Source: Clostridia bacterium
GTDB taxonomy: Bacteria > Bacillota > Clostridia > Christensenellales > UBA1242
NCBI GenBank assembly: GCA_017478185.1
Contig: JAFVEA010000009.1
Coordinates: 69,264-133,263, forward strand
Length of the DNA: 64,000 bases
Direction: 5' to 3'
Shown: positions 18,530 to 29,267 of the stretch, piece by piece
Layout: the number at the start of each line of letters is the position of its first letter
How positions within the stretch are numbered: the first letter of the stretch is position 1
The notes under the pieces: generated by a model
What the model saw: the letters and a program-made list of their open reading frames with translations, nothing else
Databases searched by the model: none
Told to the model about the DNA's origin: nothing
Program-made: the position numbers and the translations under genes

Positions 18530-18556
18530 AAAGCACTTAAAAAAGTGCTTTTTTCT
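18530..18556 (-). terminator. jag: Terminator after jag
   Basis: AAAGCACTT / AAGTGCTTT perfect inverted repeat with A-run and T-run on both sides, just beyond the jag stop on the minus strand. Confidence 0.8.
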
Positions 18557-18578
18557 ATAAATTTTTATTAAAATTTTG

Positions 18579-19385
18579 TTATTTTATAAAGATTTTTACA
18601 AATCTTCTTGGCTCTTTTCCAAAGCTTTCACTAACAACACGCCCATCATTCATAATAACTTCGTGAACAATAAACCTTTCATAAGAATTCATATAATCCA
18701 TTGAAACTGGTTTGGCTGTTTGCAAACATCTTTCAATTGCTTTTTTTGTTTTTTCTTTTAATAATTCTTCTTGATTTTCTCTATAATTTCCAACATCAAT
18801 CAAAAGTTTTTTGCCAAGTTTACTTCCTTTTATCATCAAATCATTAACAAGAATCTGAATTGCGTTCATTGTTTCGCCATGTAGACCAATTAAAATTTTG
18901 TCATTATCAGAATTCACTTCCAAAATAATTGCTTTTTCAGTTGTTTTTTGTGTTATTGTTGCATTTATTTTCATTTTTTTTATCAATTCTTCCAAAAATG
19001 TTGTTGCAACTTTGATGTTTTTTTCATAAATATCATCATCTTTTTTTAATTTTTCATCGCATTTTAAATCATTTTTTTCAAAATTTTCTTGTTTTTTACT
19101 ATTTTTTTGCTCTTCTAAAATGCTCTGAGACGCAAAAGTTGATTTTTGTGTGACTTGTTCCTCGTTTGAATTTTTAGGATTTTTTGCAAAAATTTCATCA
19201 TTTTTTTTAATTTTTTCTGATTTTTTATCTTCATTTTTAACTTTTTTAGTTAATTTTACTTTAGCTTTTTTAAATAATCCACCATTTGAAATAATTTCTA
19301 CATCAACATTTTCTCTTGTTTCATTTAATTCTTTCAAACCTTTTTCAATTGCTTCATCAACTGTTTTTGCTATAACTTCAATCAT
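18579..19385 (-). CDS. jag: RNA-binding protein Jag/KhpB (268 aa)
   Basis: A cytoplasmic RNA-binding protein usually made with YidC. The N-terminal Jag_N segment is MIEVIAKTVDEAIEKGLKEL (residues 1-20 and onward, ending in LFKKAKVKL). A charged low-complexity linker follows (about 55-125), then a KH domain (ILIGLHGETMNAIQILVNDL, the GxxG-like loop being GLHGET) and a C-terminal R3H domain (SYERFIVHEVIMNDGRVVSE and onward). In streptococci KhpB/EloR influences cell elongation and division. ATGA overlap with the yidC stop shows tight coupling. The linker length is at the long end but the family assignment is secure. Confidence 0.93.
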   Translation of the reverse strand: MIEVIAKTVDEAIEKGLKELNETRENVDVEIISNGGLFKKAKVKLTKKVKNEDKKSEKIKKNDEIFAKNPKNSNEEQVTQKSTFASQSILEEQKNSKKQENFEKNDLKCDEKLKKDDDIYEKNIKVATTFLEELIKKMKINATITQKTTEKAIILEVNSDNDKILIGLHGETMNAIQILVNDLMIKGSKLGKKLLIDVGNYRENQEELLKEKTKKAIERCLQTAKPVSMDYMNSYERFIVHEVIMNDGRVVSESFGKEPRRFVKIFIK

Positions 19386-20689
19386 TTCATCAACCTCTCT
19401 CTGCTATATTCTGGAATGTTTTTGTTTTGAATAATAATTTTTTGTTCACCATTTCCGTCAGTTTTGTTTTTCTTTTTTTCTTGCGCTTCAAAAATCTTTA
19501 ACAAAACCATAGAAATTATTGTTGACATAATTGAGTTGGTAACAATATATAATGCAAACAATGTGCTATAGCCAATTGTGAAGAAAATCATAAGAATTGG
19601 AAGTAAGAATTTCATAAAGCCCATAGCTTTTGGTTGTTGAAGTGTGTTTGCGTCTTTTGATTGTTCTGCATTTTTTTGCTTCTTCTTTTTGTTCGAACTT
19701 TGCATTTGTGAAATTAAAACTGATAAATAAGTTATAACTCCAGCCAAGATAACCAAAATATAATAACCGTTCCAACTTCCTTTATAATTTTGTTGTATGC
19801 CATAAGTTATGATATTATAGTTGTTTTTGTATTCTGTTTTTAAATTGTTTGTTATTGTGTTTATAGTGTCTTGATTTGTTTCTTCACCAATTCTTGCTTT
19901 TAATTCATTTTTATATTCATCTGAATTAAATAATCCTGATGTGTTTTGATAACTGTTAAAATCCATAAACACGCTTGAAGATGTGTCTGGCCTCCAAATG
20001 TTTTTAACCCACAAAAAGCCTTGTTTTATTTCGTTGTTATATTTTTCATAAACTGCATTTTGAACAGTTCGTAATTTTTGGTAGTCATCGTTTGTTGTTT
20101 CTTTGTTATACATTATCTCTAAAGCTTTTGAATAAACTTTGTCATTAACTTCTTCTGTTTCAAGTTCTAATTTTGCTTCATTTATTGCATTGTTAAAAAT
20201 TGCATCTTGTTTTGTTTTCACTTCGCTTTCGTTATTAACATCACTAAAAGTGCTAACAAATTTTTCATTATAAAAACTTTCAATTTCTTTATATTCGTTT
20301 GTCATATTTGTTTGACTTATTCCAGTTAAACCAGAAAATAGGGTGAAGAATATAAAAAGTGTTATTGCCATATTAATTAGCATACCCCAACAGGAACCCA
20401 TTAAGTTGTAATTTTCTCTTTTATAAAGTTCCATTGTTTTTTGGTTTAAAAGTTGTTTGTTGTTTCCAAATTTCTTTTGTATTTTTAAAAGTTCAGGCTG
20501 AAGTGCCGCTTGTTTTTGTGCATTTTTTCTTGCTAGTCTTCTTTGAAAATAATCAAGTGGACTTAAAATAATTTTTAATAATATTGTAAAAACAATAATC
20601 ATCCAACCCCAGTTGGGTATAAAACTAAAAAGTCCAATTATGGCAGACCACATATCCTGAGTCCAGCCACCAAGTTGACTTGTTAACAT
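19382..20689 (-). CDS. yidC: Membrane protein insertase YidC with a large extra loop (435 aa)
   Basis: Inserts membrane proteins, alone or with SecYEG. Core helices: TM1 at about 28-44, the cytoplasmic C1 hairpin YFQRRLARKNAQKQAALQPE, TM2 at about 100-123, TM3 at about 309-327, and TM4-TM5 around LLPILMIFFTIGYSTLFALY and beyond. No cleavable lipobox is evident. Two oddities. A hydrophilic, acidic segment of about 184 residues (125-308) sits between TM2 and TM3 on the outer face, where Firmicute YidC has only a short loop. The groove arginine of TM1 is replaced by Lys39. ATG with AGGAG upstream; overlaps jag. Confidence 0.92.
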   Translation of the reverse strand: MLTSQLGGWTQDMWSAIIGLFSFIPNWGWMIIVFTILLKIILSPLDYFQRRLARKNAQKQAALQPELLKIQKKFGNNKQLLNQKTMELYKRENYNLMGSCWGMLINMAITLFIFFTLFSGLTGISQTNMTNEYKEIESFYNEKFVSTFSDVNNESEVKTKQDAIFNNAINEAKLELETEEVNDKVYSKALEIMYNKETTNDDYQKLRTVQNAVYEKYNNEIKQGFLWVKNIWRPDTSSSVFMDFNSYQNTSGLFNSDEYKNELKARIGEETNQDTINTITNNLKTEYKNNYNIITYGIQQNYKGSWNGYYILVILAGVITYLSVLISQMQSSNKKKKQKNAEQSKDANTLQQPKAMGFMKFLLPILMIFFTIGYSTLFALYIVTNSIMSTIISMVLLKIFEAQEKKKNKTDGNGEQKIIIQNKNIPEYSRERLMK

Positions 20690-20740
20690 TTTTTACTCCT
20701 TTTTAACTATTTTTAAATTTATTTCACAAATTCAAAAGAA

Positions 20741-21016
20741 TTATATTAAATATTTAATTTTTCCTTTAATATTGTCAGGAACAGGGTCAAGCCCACCAGG
20801 GTATTTTGGAGTGCATCTAAAAATTCTTTTAACTCCCAAAATTACACCCTTAAAAACTCCAAATTCTTGTATTGCCTCAATCATATAAGTGGAACAGCTG
20901 GGGGTATATCTGCAACATGGTGGAGTCATTTTGCTTATAGTGTTTTTATATAAGTAAATCAACCCCAAACATAAATACCGTAGGGGGGCACTTATAACAC
21001 GCATAAATTTATTCAT
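20741..21016 (-). CDS. yidD: Membrane protein insertion factor YidD (91 aa)
   Basis: A small peripheral membrane protein with the diagnostic cysteine cluster PPCCRYTPSCSTYMIEAIQE (residues 33-52), followed by RIFRCTPKYPGGLDPVP. Typical length is 70-90 residues. It lies between rnpA (8-bp overlap) and yidC (51-bp gap), the standard position. Its role is to assist YidC-dependent insertion, as shown in E. coli. Confidence 0.95.
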   Translation of the reverse strand: MNKFMRVISAPLRYLCLGLIYLYKNTISKMTPPCCRYTPSCSTYMIEAIQEFGVFKGVILGVKRIFRCTPKYPGGLDPVPDNIKGKIKYLI

Positions 21017-21350
21017 TTAATAAATTCCCTTTTTTAAGTAAACTCAAAACTTCATTCTCTATTTTAGAAAAATCGCACTCCACTATTGTTGGATGTGCGA
21101 TTAGGACGAAATTTTGATGAATTCGCAAATTATTTAGTTGTTTTCGAGCAATTGCTCTTAATTGCCTTTTTATTTTGTTTCTGCAAACGGCTTTTCCAAC
21201 TTTGTTGCTCACGCTTAAACCTATTTTTGGTTCTTTTATCTTGCTTCTTATCATAACTAAAGATAGGTTTTTGGAATTTATTCTTTTTCCGTTTTTGTAA
21301 ATATAGGCAAATTGTTTTCGCTTTTTAATGCGATTGATGCTTGGTAACAT
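21009..21350 (-). CDS. rnpA: Ribonuclease P protein component (113 aa)
   Basis: The protein subunit of the tRNA 5'-maturation ribozyme. N-terminal INRIKKRKQFAYIYKNGKRI, the central GLSVSNKVGKAVCRNKIKRQ with the RNR-type RNA-binding helix, and a full-length C-terminus. It begins 10 bp after rpmH and shares its promoter. The RNase P RNA gene is not in this window. Confidence 0.96.
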   Translation of the reverse strand: MLPSINRIKKRKQFAYIYKNGKRINSKNLSLVMIRSKIKEPKIGLSVSNKVGKAVCRNKIKRQLRAIARKQLNNLRIHQNFVLIAHPTIVECDFSKIENEVLSLLKKGNLLNE

Positions 21351-21360
21351 AACTTTATTC

Positions 21361-21495
21361 CTATGCTGTTAATTTTTTGCGACCTCTTGCTCTTCTGCGC
21401 TTTAAAACATTTCTGCCACTTGTTGTTTGCATTCTCTTTCTAAAGCCGTGAACTTTGCTTCTTTGACGCTTTTTTGGTTGATAAGTTCTCTTCAT
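21361..21495 (-). CDS. rpmH: Ribosomal protein bL34 (44 aa)
   Basis: The reverse strand from 21495 reads [20 protein letters not shown], then [20 protein letters not shown] and KLTA-stop (TAG). This is full-length L34 with all hallmark residues. GGAGA lies 9 bases before the ATG. It is the first gene of the rpmH-rnpA-yidD-yidC-jag operon. Confidence 0.98.
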   Translation of the reverse strand: MKRTYQPKKRQRSKVHGFRKRMQTTSGRNVLKRRRARGRKKLTA

Positions 21496-21550
21496 AATTT
21501 TCGCTCTCCATCTTTAAAACTCGTATTTATAAAAATAATACTGTAAGGTC

Positions 21551-21579
21551 ATTTTATCATATCAAAAAAGTCTTGTCAA
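21551..21579 (-). promoter_or_regulatory. rpmH: Promoter of the rpmH operon
   Basis: On the minus strand TTGACA (21579-21574), 17-bp spacer, TAAAAT (21556-21551). Confidence 0.65.
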
Positions 21580-21648
21580 GTGGCAAAGCTTAGGTTTGGC
21601 CCTTTTATTTTTGGCTTTATATGTGTTTGTTTGTGTGAAAACTTAAGG

Positions 21649-21756
21649 TTTTCCACCAAAACTTTTCCACTTTTGCACATTTTGCAAAAAATTTTTTCAA
21701 AAAACAAGAATTTTTTAATGGTTAATTTTATGGTGTTATTGTGAATATGTGGATAA
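21649..21756. promoter_or_regulatory. DnaA-box-like sites between rpmH and dnaN
   Basis: TTTTCCACC (21649-21657), TTTTCCACT (21663-21671) and a perfect consensus box TGTGGATAA (21748-21756, the complement of TTATCCACA). This is a second, smaller cluster on the far side of dnaN from the main oriC spacer. Confidence 0.5.
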
Positions 21757-21765
21757 CTAAAAAAA

Positions 21766-21787
21766 CACCCAGAAGGTGTTTTTTTTT
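21766..21787. terminator. dnaN: Terminator after dnaN (bidirectional)
   Basis: AACACC / GGTGTT hairpin with A-run and T-run flanks immediately after the dnaN stop. It isolates dnaN from the rpmH operon. Confidence 0.7.
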
Positions 21788-22892
21788 AAACTCGCATAGG
21801 AAGAACTAGGTATAGATAATCTTCACTGTTGTTGTTTGGAACAATTAAAGCTGGGCTCATATTTCCACAAAAGTTAATTTTTATAAATTGGTCACCAATA
21901 ACATGCAAACAATCAATTATAAGCCTTCCATTAAAATCAATAACAATGTCATTTTGGTCGTGTTCTATTTGCATATTTTCTGTAATGTTTCCATGTTCAC
22001 TGTTTGACGTTAATGTTAAGTTTGTTCCTTTTATGTTAAACTTTATGATGTGATTTCTTTCAGTCCAGTTTAACAAACTTGCTCTTTCAATTGAATCATA
22101 AAGTCTTTGCCTATCAACAACAATATATGTTTTTGTGGTTGATTGAATTATTTGTTCATAATTTACAAAATCATTTTTATGCCCCAAAAGCCTTGTTATA
22201 AAAATTGTGTTCCCTAAGTCTATCATCATATGATTTTGTTTTGTTTGAACTTTTATAACTGTGTCATCTTCAGGAAGAAGTTTTACAATTTCTAAAAGAG
22301 ACCTTGCTGTTATAACAATTCCAAATTCTTGTGTGGCATCAACAAGTTCTTTTGTGATTAATGCCATTCTAACGCCGTCTAGAGCAACACCTTTAAGCTT
22401 TTTGTCTTTAACCTCAAGCAAAACCCCTCTAAGCATAGGGCGAGAATCATCTTGAGCAACGGCAACACTTGCCTTTATAACCAAATCTCTAAGACTGCTG
22501 CTTTTTATCTGAAAACTTTCTGGCTCAGTTAACTCTTTTGGCTCAGGAAATTCTTCTGCATTTTGACATTGAATTTGACCATGATTTTCTCCATACAAAA
22601 TTTCAATCAAGTTTTCGCCTTGTTTTGTGAAAGTTATTTGCTCTGTTGAAATTTTTCTAACAAACTCAGATAAAAATTTTGCAGGAATAACTGCTTCGCC
22701 TTCCATTTTTACATCAGCTTTTATTGTTTTTATGATTGTTAACTCTAAGTCTGTGCACATAAGTGTTAAAGTGTTATCTTCAGCTTTTAGTTTAACGCAC
22801 TCCAAAATTGGGTTTGTTGTTCTAACAGCAGCTGCTTTAACAACTTTTAAAACAGCATCGGTTAATTCTTGGCCTTGACAAATAAATTTCAT
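21786..22892 (-). CDS. dnaN: DNA polymerase III beta sliding clamp (368 aa)
   Basis: The ring-shaped processivity clamp. Recognisable segments are MKFICQGQELTDAVLKVVKA, the first-domain LTLMCTDLELTI, FPEPKELTEPESFQI, DDSRPMLRGVLLEV at the domain boundary, and the C-terminal YLYLVLPMRV that forms part of the partner-binding pocket. Length is typical (365-380). GAGG precedes the ATG. Position is unusual: dnaN normally follows dnaA in the same direction. Here it lies on the opposite side of oriC, transcribed divergently, with its own promoter and terminator. Confidence 0.96.
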   Translation of the reverse strand: MKFICQGQELTDAVLKVVKAAAVRTTNPILECVKLKAEDNTLTLMCTDLELTIIKTIKADVKMEGEAVIPAKFLSEFVRKISTEQITFTKQGENLIEILYGENHGQIQCQNAEEFPEPKELTEPESFQIKSSSLRDLVIKASVAVAQDDSRPMLRGVLLEVKDKKLKGVALDGVRMALITKELVDATQEFGIVITARSLLEIVKLLPEDDTVIKVQTKQNHMMIDLGNTIFITRLLGHKNDFVNYEQIIQSTTKTYIVVDRQRLYDSIERASLLNWTERNHIIKFNIKGTNLTLTSNSEHGNITENMQIEHDQNDIVIDFNGRLIIDCLHVIGDQFIKINFCGNMSPALIVPNNNSEDYLYLVLPMRV

Positions 22893-22918
22893 TTTTTTCT
22901 CCTCATTTAATTTTTTTG

Positions 22919-22947
22919 ATTATAACACACAAAGAAAAAAATATCAA
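22919..22947 (-). promoter_or_regulatory. dnaN: Promoter of dnaN
   Basis: On the minus strand TTGATA (22947-22942), 17-bp spacer, TATAAT (22924-22919), 26 bp before the start codon. Confidence 0.65.
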
Positions 22948-24194
22948 GAGGGTTGCGCCATAAATTATTTATATTTTTTGTTATGTTTAAAATTTTATTT
23001 TTATTTTTAATTGATAATTTTTTGAAGCTCATTCAACAAGATATTTTATATTTATTTTTTAGTAGTCGAGTTAGTAGTAGAGAATGTGGAAAAGTGGAAA
23101 ACTTTTAAAAAGGCCTAAAATTGCCTTTTGTTATCGGAAAAATGTTTAAAAAGCAATGGTGGAAAAGTTTTGTTTTTGCGTGGAAAAGTGTGTGCATTTT
23201 TATGAAAATATGTGGGTAAGTCATAAAAATTGGTGCAAAACTTTCAAAATTTAAGAAAACTTGTTTGGGAGTTTAGATTTAAATACATTATAAGAGTTAT
23301 TTATATATTGCTATATAACTATATAAAGTTATATTTATATATTAAATTATTCTAAAAGGTTATTTTAATTTTCTTATAAAACAAACTAGAGTTATATTAT
23401 TTTGAAAAATTTATTAATGTTTATAACTTAATTTAGCTAGATTGATCTAGTTTATATAACTCTATTTAGTTAAATAATAATTATAAAATTTTCTTATAAT
23501 TAATTTAACTATAATACTTTTATGCTTTAAGGTTATATAATTTTTTTTGAACAAGTCATAGAACTCTACTTTGTTTTATAACTATATAAAAATTTTTTAT
23601 CAGAAAAGTTAGCTTATATAATAAAATTTTCTCAAAGTTAATTTAACAACTTTTGTTGTTTAAAAAACTTTAGTTAGTTATTTTTTTATACTCAAAAAAC
23701 TTAAGTTAGTTATTTTTTTATAGTTAAAAATTTTTGTGAATTATTTTAACTTTATTTTTTTGATTTTAAGTTATCTAAAGCCCATTAAACAAAACTTAAA
23801 AAACTTTTTTGAGTTATTTTTTTAATTTAGGTTAAATAAACTTTTTAGTATATCAAAATCAATAAAGCTTGTTTTTAGTTAACAAAAAATAACTTGAGAT
23901 TAAAAAATTAATAATCTAACTTTGAGATTAATTTTCCTAGATAAAAATTAAAATTACTAAAAAGAGTTTTATAATTATAAAAATATAACTACAAAGTGTT
24001 ATTTAAATTAATTTTTTAGCTCAATATAGCTTTACAGTTGTATTTATAATAGTGGGCGTTATCAAATTTTTGGAAAGGTGGATTTTTTAAACTAAAAATG
24101 AGTTTTTAAAAAAATTTCATTCAAGGAAAAGCCTTTTATAAAGCCAAAAAGTGACATTATAAAAAATTTTTATAAAAAAAGTTGTCGCTATAAC
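22948..24194. other. oriC: Putative origin of replication (oriC), dnaN-dnaA spacer
   Basis: Non-coding. Five DnaA-box-like 9-mers in one orientation: TGTGGAAAA (23085), AGTGGAAAA (23093), GGTGGAAAA (23158), CGTGGAAAA (23179) and TGTGGGTAA (23211). Beyond them is about 0.8 kb of nearly pure A/T (23270-24050), a good unwinding region, containing a 29-bp direct repeat (23662-23690 and 23694-23722, one mismatch). Genes point away on both sides: minus to the left, plus to the right. oriC by position and composition; box activity is inferred. Confidence 0.75.
23662..23722. repeat. 29-bp direct repeat in the A+T-rich part of oriC
   Basis: AAAAAACTT(T/A)AGTTAGTT followed by ATTTTTTTATA occurs twice with a 32-bp period and one mismatch. 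A looser third version appears near 23793-23826. Confidence 0.6.
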
Positions 24195-24224
24195 TTGACT
24201 TTTCAAAGGTTTAGATGTTATGAT
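24195..24224 (+). promoter_or_regulatory. dnaA: Promoter of dnaA
   Basis: TTGACT (24195-24200), 18-bp spacer, TATGAT (24219-24224), about 100 bp before the chosen start. Confidence 0.5.
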
Positions 24225-24327
24225 GAAGATAGCTTTTTTGGAGCAAAAATTTTTGGGAAGTTTTAAAGCATAAAATAGGGGCTTTAAAATGTTTTTTTCT
24301 CATCCCAAAAAACAAAAGGAGGGGATT

Positions 24328-25707
24328 ATGCAAAATTATTTAGACAAACAATGGGCTGATGTTATGCTTGACTTAGAAGACACAATTTCTGCTGTTGGGC
24401 TAGACCTTTGGGTTAGAAAAATAAAACCCATAAACATTGATGATGACACCCTTATTTTTATTGCTCCAAACGAAATGGTTCGAGACACCATAATTAGGGG
24501 CTACACAAAGCAAATTAGCGAAGCTATGATGAAAAATTTTAAGCTTTGTAAGTTTGACTTCATCCTAGACAAAGACAAAGATGCCTACATTTCATCTCAC
24601 CACCTTTTAGACCATAATGGCGGTGATGAACTTCCAAGGGCAATCACAAATGAAGAAATTCCAGAAAACCCATTTAACCCACGTTACACCTTTTCAAACT
24701 TTGTTGTTGGAACAACAAATAGGGTTATTTATGCTGCCACCAGGGCAGTTGCTGAAAATCCGGGAACCAGATTTAACCCACTTTTTATTTATGGTGGTGT
24801 GGGGCTTGGAAAAACCCACCTTTTGCACGCTATAGGCAACTATATTTGGGAAGCAAACAAGGGCAACATAAAAATTGTGTATGTTAGCTCTGAAACTTTT
24901 GCTAATGACTTAATAGATATTTTGCGTAGCGGAAGAGATAAGGGAACGGTTGAGTTTAGAAAAAAATATAGGTTTGCTGATGTTTTGCTTGTTGATGATA
25001 TCCAGTTTATATCGAACAAAAAGGCAGTTCAAGAAGAATTTTTCCACACCTTTAATGACCTTTATCAAGCGGGAAAGCAAATCATAATTGCAAGTGATAG
25101 GCCTCCAAAAGAAATTCAAGAACTTGAAGAGAGGCTTTCGTCAAGGTTTGCAAGTGGGCTTGTTCAAGACATTCAAAAGCCAGACTTTGAAACAAGGGTT
25201 ATGATTATAAACAAAAAGATTGAGCTTGAAGGTTATTCGTTTGACAACTCTTTGATTCCAACACTGGCTGAAAAGCTAGAAAAGTTTAACATTCGTGAAA
25301 TTGAAGGAGTTTTAAACAAACTTGACCTTTTTGCAAAACTTCACGGCAAATTTGTTGTGGATGAAGAAGTGGTGTCAGAAGTTTTATCTAAATCACACGA
25401 GCTTGAGGTGAGCGTTGGAAGAGTGGTCACTCAAGACAAAATTATTGAGGCAATATGTTCAAAATTCAACATCCGAAAAGATGAGCTTTTTGGCAAAAAA
25501 CGCACAAAAGAACTTGTTGAACCAAGGCAAATTTGCATATACCTTATGTGGAAAAAGTTAAACATTCCCCTAACAGCTATATCAAAGCTTTTTAACCGTG
25601 ACCACACCACGGCAATTCATGCTCGAGACAAAGTTATTGAGATGATGAAAGAGGATATGAGCGTCAAAAAAATGATTGAAGAGTTGGAAGACTTAATTGT
25701 TCACTAA
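24328..25707 (+). CDS. dnaA: Replication initiator DnaA (459 aa)
   Basis: The AAA+ initiator that binds DnaA boxes and unwinds oriC. Domain I (1-85) contains WVRKIKPINI. Domain III has NPLFIYGGVGLGKTHLLHAI (Walker A near 156-163), DVLLVDDIQFISNKKAVQEE (Walker B near 220) and RLSSRFASGLVQDI. Domain IV ends with the signature NRDHTTAIHARDKVIEMM (near 424). The ATG at 24328 is chosen because AGGAGGGG (24317-24324) precedes it; an in-frame ATG 13 codons earlier has no ribosome binding site and adds a non-conserved extension. It is alone downstream of oriC, not followed by dnaN. Confidence 0.97.
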   Translation: MQNYLDKQWADVMLDLEDTISAVGLDLWVRKIKPINIDDDTLIFIAPNEMVRDTIIRGYTKQISEAMMKNFKLCKFDFILDKDKDAYISSHHLLDHNGGDELPRAITNEEIPENPFNPRYTFSNFVVGTTNRVIYAATRAVAENPGTRFNPLFIYGGVGLGKTHLLHAIGNYIWEANKGNIKIVYVSSETFANDLIDILRSGRDKGTVEFRKKYRFADVLLVDDIQFISNKKAVQEEFFHTFNDLYQAGKQIIIASDRPPKEIQELEERLSSRFASGLVQDIQKPDFETRVMIINKKIELEGYSFDNSLIPTLAEKLEKFNIREIEGVLNKLDLFAKLHGKFVVDEEVVSEVLSKSHELEVSVGRVVTQDKIIEAICSKFNIRKDELFGKKRTKELVEPRQICIYLMWKKLNIPLTAISKLFNRDHTTAIHARDKVIEMMKEDMSVKKMIEELEDLIVH

Positions 25708-26155
25708 AAATGCTTAAAAAGTGCCAAAATTTTTTTAGGCATTTTTTTGTTTTTATACTTAACAAAAAACTTGTTCGCCCTTTACCGTTAAACCCCCAAA
25801 ATTTGACCAAATTAAAGTTTTAGGCAAATATTTTATAAAAGATACATTTAGCCAAAACAAAACAAAATTTAAGGCAATTTTTGGCATAATTTAAATTTAT
25901 GTTTTTATAAAGTAAATTTTAATAATTTTTAAAACTTGCCCAAATGTTTTGTGGGGGCATTATTTTTAAATAATTTCATAAACACAAAAATATGTTTATT
26001 CTCTTTCATATTTGCTAGCTTATCACACTTAAAAAACAAAAAAGGCCTAGCATATTTGTTTTATGGCGAAAATTTGCCCTAAATTTTGTTCTAAGCGCAA
26101 AAGTTAATAATTTGTTCACAAAATAAAATTTCTCAAAAATTTGGGCAAAAAACTG
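25708..26155. other. Gene-free gap between dnaA and recF
   Basis: A+T-rich, no frame. It starts with the dnaA terminator, a TGCC/GGCA hairpin with T-run at about 25722-25748. It contains an imperfect 12-bp inverted repeat, CATATTTGCTAG (26007-26018) against CTAGCATATTTG (26047-26058). In most bacteria dnaN occupies this place. Confidence 0.6.
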
Positions 26156-26184
26156 TTGTGTTTTTTTGTTCTTTTTGTTATAAT
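26156..26184 (+). promoter_or_regulatory. recF: Promoter of the recF-gyrB-gyrA transcript
   Basis: TTGTGT (26156-26161), 17-bp spacer, TATAAT (26179-26184). The only good promoter in the gap. Confidence 0.55.
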
Positions 26185-26251
26185 AACAAAAGCATAAAAA
26201 AGTCTTAAATTTTAGATTTTTGTTTTGCTAAATTTTTAAGGGGGCTAAATT

Positions 26252-27322
26252 TTGAAGATAAAATCACTGACTGTAAAAAATTTTAGAAATTTGGCTCCTC
26301 AAAAAATTGAGTTTAGTGATGGGCTTAATGTTTTGTTTGGAAAAAACGCACAAGGAAAAACAAACACAATTGAGGCAATTTATTGCTCCACAATTGGCAG
26401 GTCACCAAAAACAAGAAGAGATGGAGAAATGATTGCCTTTAATCACGGGGGCTTAGAAGTTTTGTTAAACTATGAACACAAACAAATAGAAAGGGTTATA
26501 AAGCTTGAGATAAGTCATAGCCAAAAAAGTGTTTTTGTTGACGACACAAAACTTAAAAAGCTCTCTGATGTTATTGGCAATTTTGGCAGTGTTTATTTTT
26601 CACCAGAAGAGCTATCTTTAACAAAAAATGGGCCAGGCTTTAGGCGAAGATTTATGGATATCATAAATTGCCAGCTATCAAAAAATTATCTATCTAATCT
26701 TCAGCGGTTTCAAAAACTTTTAAATCAAAGAAATGCCCTTTTAAAGCAGCCCAATTTAACTTATGCTGAAATTGAGGTTTGGGATAGGCAACTTATAGCG
26801 GTTGGAGCCAAAATTTTTGATGAGCGAAAAAAATTTTGTGAAAAGCTATCTTGTGTTGCGTCAACCGTCCACAAAAAGCTCACCAATGAAAACGAACAGC
26901 TTGAAATTGTTTATCAAAGTGAACTTAATAGTGAAAACACGGCTGAAGAATATTTAAATTCGCTTGCCAAAAATTTTGACAAAGAAAGGATTTTGGGTTA
27001 CACCACTTTTGGGCTTCAGAATGATGATTTTTTAATAAAGCTAAACAAAAGAGATTTAAAAAAGGTTGGAAGTCAGGGTCAACACCGAACAGTTACTCTT
27101 TCGCTTAAACTTGCCGAGCTGGAGATTTTGAAAGAGGAATATGGTGAGTATCCAGTTCTTCTTTTGGACGATGTTTTAAGTGAATTAGACCAAACAAGGA
27201 GGCAAAAGCTTTGTGAATATATCATGAAAGTTCAATGTATATTAACTTGCACCGAGTTTGACCTTCCACTTTCTTGCCAAAAATATTTGGTTGATGGTGG
27301 TGTGGTTACAAAAATAGAATAA
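26252..27322 (+). CDS. recF: DNA replication and repair protein RecF (356 aa)
   Basis: An SMC-like ATPase that helps load RecA at gaps. Walker A is GKNAQGKTNT (30-39) after the typical VKNFRNLAPQKIEFSDGLNV. PGFRRRFMDIINCQLSK, the signature SQGQHRTVTLSLKLAELEIL and Walker B YPVLLLDDVLSELDQTRR are all intact. The TTG start at 26252 is selected by AAGGGGG seven bases upstream and by family alignment at MKIKSL. First gene of an operon, 19 bp before gyrB. Confidence 0.96.
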   Translation: MKIKSLTVKNFRNLAPQKIEFSDGLNVLFGKNAQGKTNTIEAIYCSTIGRSPKTRRDGEMIAFNHGGLEVLLNYEHKQIERVIKLEISHSQKSVFVDDTKLKKLSDVIGNFGSVYFSPEELSLTKNGPGFRRRFMDIINCQLSKNYLSNLQRFQKLLNQRNALLKQPNLTYAEIEVWDRQLIAVGAKIFDERKKFCEKLSCVASTVHKKLTNENEQLEIVYQSELNSENTAEEYLNSLAKNFDKERILGYTTFGLQNDDFLIKLNKRDLKKVGSQGQHRTVTLSLKLAELEILKEEYGEYPVLLLDDVLSELDQTRRQKLCEYIMKVQCILTCTEFDLPLSCQKYLVDGGVVTKIE

Positions 27323-27338
27323 CAAAAAGAAGGTTTAA

Positions 27339-29249
<1,911 letters not shown>

Positions 29250-29267
29250 TTTAAGGAGATAAAAATT

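Noticed and set aside
11647..18578. A canonical parS site (TGTTTCACGTGAAACA type)
   Set aside because: Looked for near parAB and oriC; no match found by eye, so no parS is annotated.
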